Part shown: in pieces, positions 63,819 to 64,000 of the stretch | Position numbering within the stretch: the first letter of the stretch is position 1 | Layout: each line of letters begins with the position of its first letter | Assembly (NCBI RefSeq): GCF_013388255.1 | Contig: NZ_CP058215.1 | Coordinates: forward strand, 992,001 to 1,056,000 | Source: Methanolobus zinderi | GTDB lineage: Archaea > Halobacteriota > Methanosarcinia > Methanosarcinales > Methanosarcinaceae | Direction: 5' to 3' | Length of the DNA: 64,000 nucleotides | Program-made: the position numbers and the translations under genes | The notes under the pieces: generated by a model | What the model saw: the letters and a program-made list of their open reading frames with translations, nothing else | What the model was told of the DNA's origin: nothing | Databases searched by the model: none

Positions 63819-64000
63819 ATGGCTGAAAAAATAAAATGTTCCTGTGAATCCGACAATGTGGGTATTTTCCCATGCGCCGGTGCATCGAATGTAGGCCAAC
63901 TGAGTAATGTCATAGCTGTGGAGTTACACAAAGCGGGTGTTGGCAATATGATGTGCACTGTTGGTATCGGTGGTCGCAGATCAGGGCTGCTGAAGTCAGC
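63819..64000 (+). CDS. DGC-domain putative zinc-binding protein (partial)
   Basis: At least 60 residues, cut by the window edge. MAEKIKCSCESDNVGIFPCA, then GASNVGQLSNVIAVELHK, matches DGC-domain proteins with conserved cysteines. It follows the thioredoxin gene after 12 bases. Probably a metal- or sulfur-handling protein. Confidence 0.8.
   Translation, partial: MAEKIKCSCESDNVGIFPCAGASNVGQLSNVIAVELHKAGVGNMMCTVGIGGRRSGLLKS

Overview
The window reads as a chromosomal segment of a methylotrophic or otherwise cytochrome-containing methanogen of the Methanosarcinaceae type (a Methanolobus/Methanococcoides/Methanomethylovorans-like archaeon; genus is inference). The support is archaeal: class III signal peptides on archaellins, the cluster rpl39e-rpl31e-eif6-rplX-prefoldin-ftsY, S19e and PDCD5, a PGF-CTERM-type surface protein, DUF2117 and UPF0173 genes, TATA-box promoters, and many NosD-like beta-helix and RHS-type surface sequences. 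The DNA is moderately AT-rich, and intergenic regions are markedly so.

Layout. 1-4.9 kb (minus): two NosD-like right-handed beta-helix surface proteins, one a giant tandem-domain protein running off the left edge. 5.1-18.7 kb: a cell-surface glycan locus with a DUF354 sugar enzyme, a polysaccharide deacetylase, two FemAB-like transferases, two full-length asparagine-synthase-type amidotransferases, a multi-spanning glycosyltransferase-like protein, a Wzx-like flippase, a DUF1616 protein and a CPBP protease. 18.8-25.3 kb: housekeeping (purA, ribosomal proteins S19e, L39e, L31e and LX, aIF6, prefoldin alpha, FtsY). 25.4-28.2 kb: trpCBA behind a TGTAC-N6-GTACA palindrome. 28.3-34.2 kb: a duplicated archaellin module, each copy being [7TM protein on minus - shared promoter region - two archaellins on plus]; the second copy also has a winged-helix gene translationally coupled to the 7TM gene. 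No archaellum motor genes (arlC/D/E/F/G/H/I/J) are seen.

34.2-49 kb is the most unusual part. One tightly packed plus-strand run encodes an EF-hand secreted protein, a lipoprotein, two intact HDAC-fold deacetylases, a GNAT with a C-terminal zinc ribbon, a V4R-like Cys protein, an Sm-like protein, a KaiC/RAD55-type ATPase, a Roadblock-like protein, a coiled-coil/winged-helix protein, a second GNAT and an unknown helical protein. It is followed by a second KaiC-like ATPase, a winged-helix regulator, a MinD-like ATPase and a KaiC-like protein without a P-loop. I infer a signalling system built on KaiC/Roadblock/V4R parts and reversible acetylation, next to the archaellins. Two genes here show reading-frame problems that need checking against reads: the KaiC ATPase lacks about 14 codons and changes frame just before Walker A, and the V4R gene has a one-base offset at its start.

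49-64 kb: a ThiS/MoaD-like beta-grasp protein with a tiny partner, a TrmB-like regulator, DUF2117, a UPF0173 hydrolase, two near-duplicate sodium:solute symporters each with a 40-residue accessory protein, and between the symporters a scrambled accessory patch (54.1-58.6 kb) with a duplicated leader of a surface-protein gene, two paralogous membrane proteins, a RelE-like toxin pair, an RHS remnant, a PGF-CTERM protein and a frameshifted VapBC. The right end holds a methyltransferase diverging from a permease-phosphoesterase-thioredoxin-DGC protein run that leaves the window.
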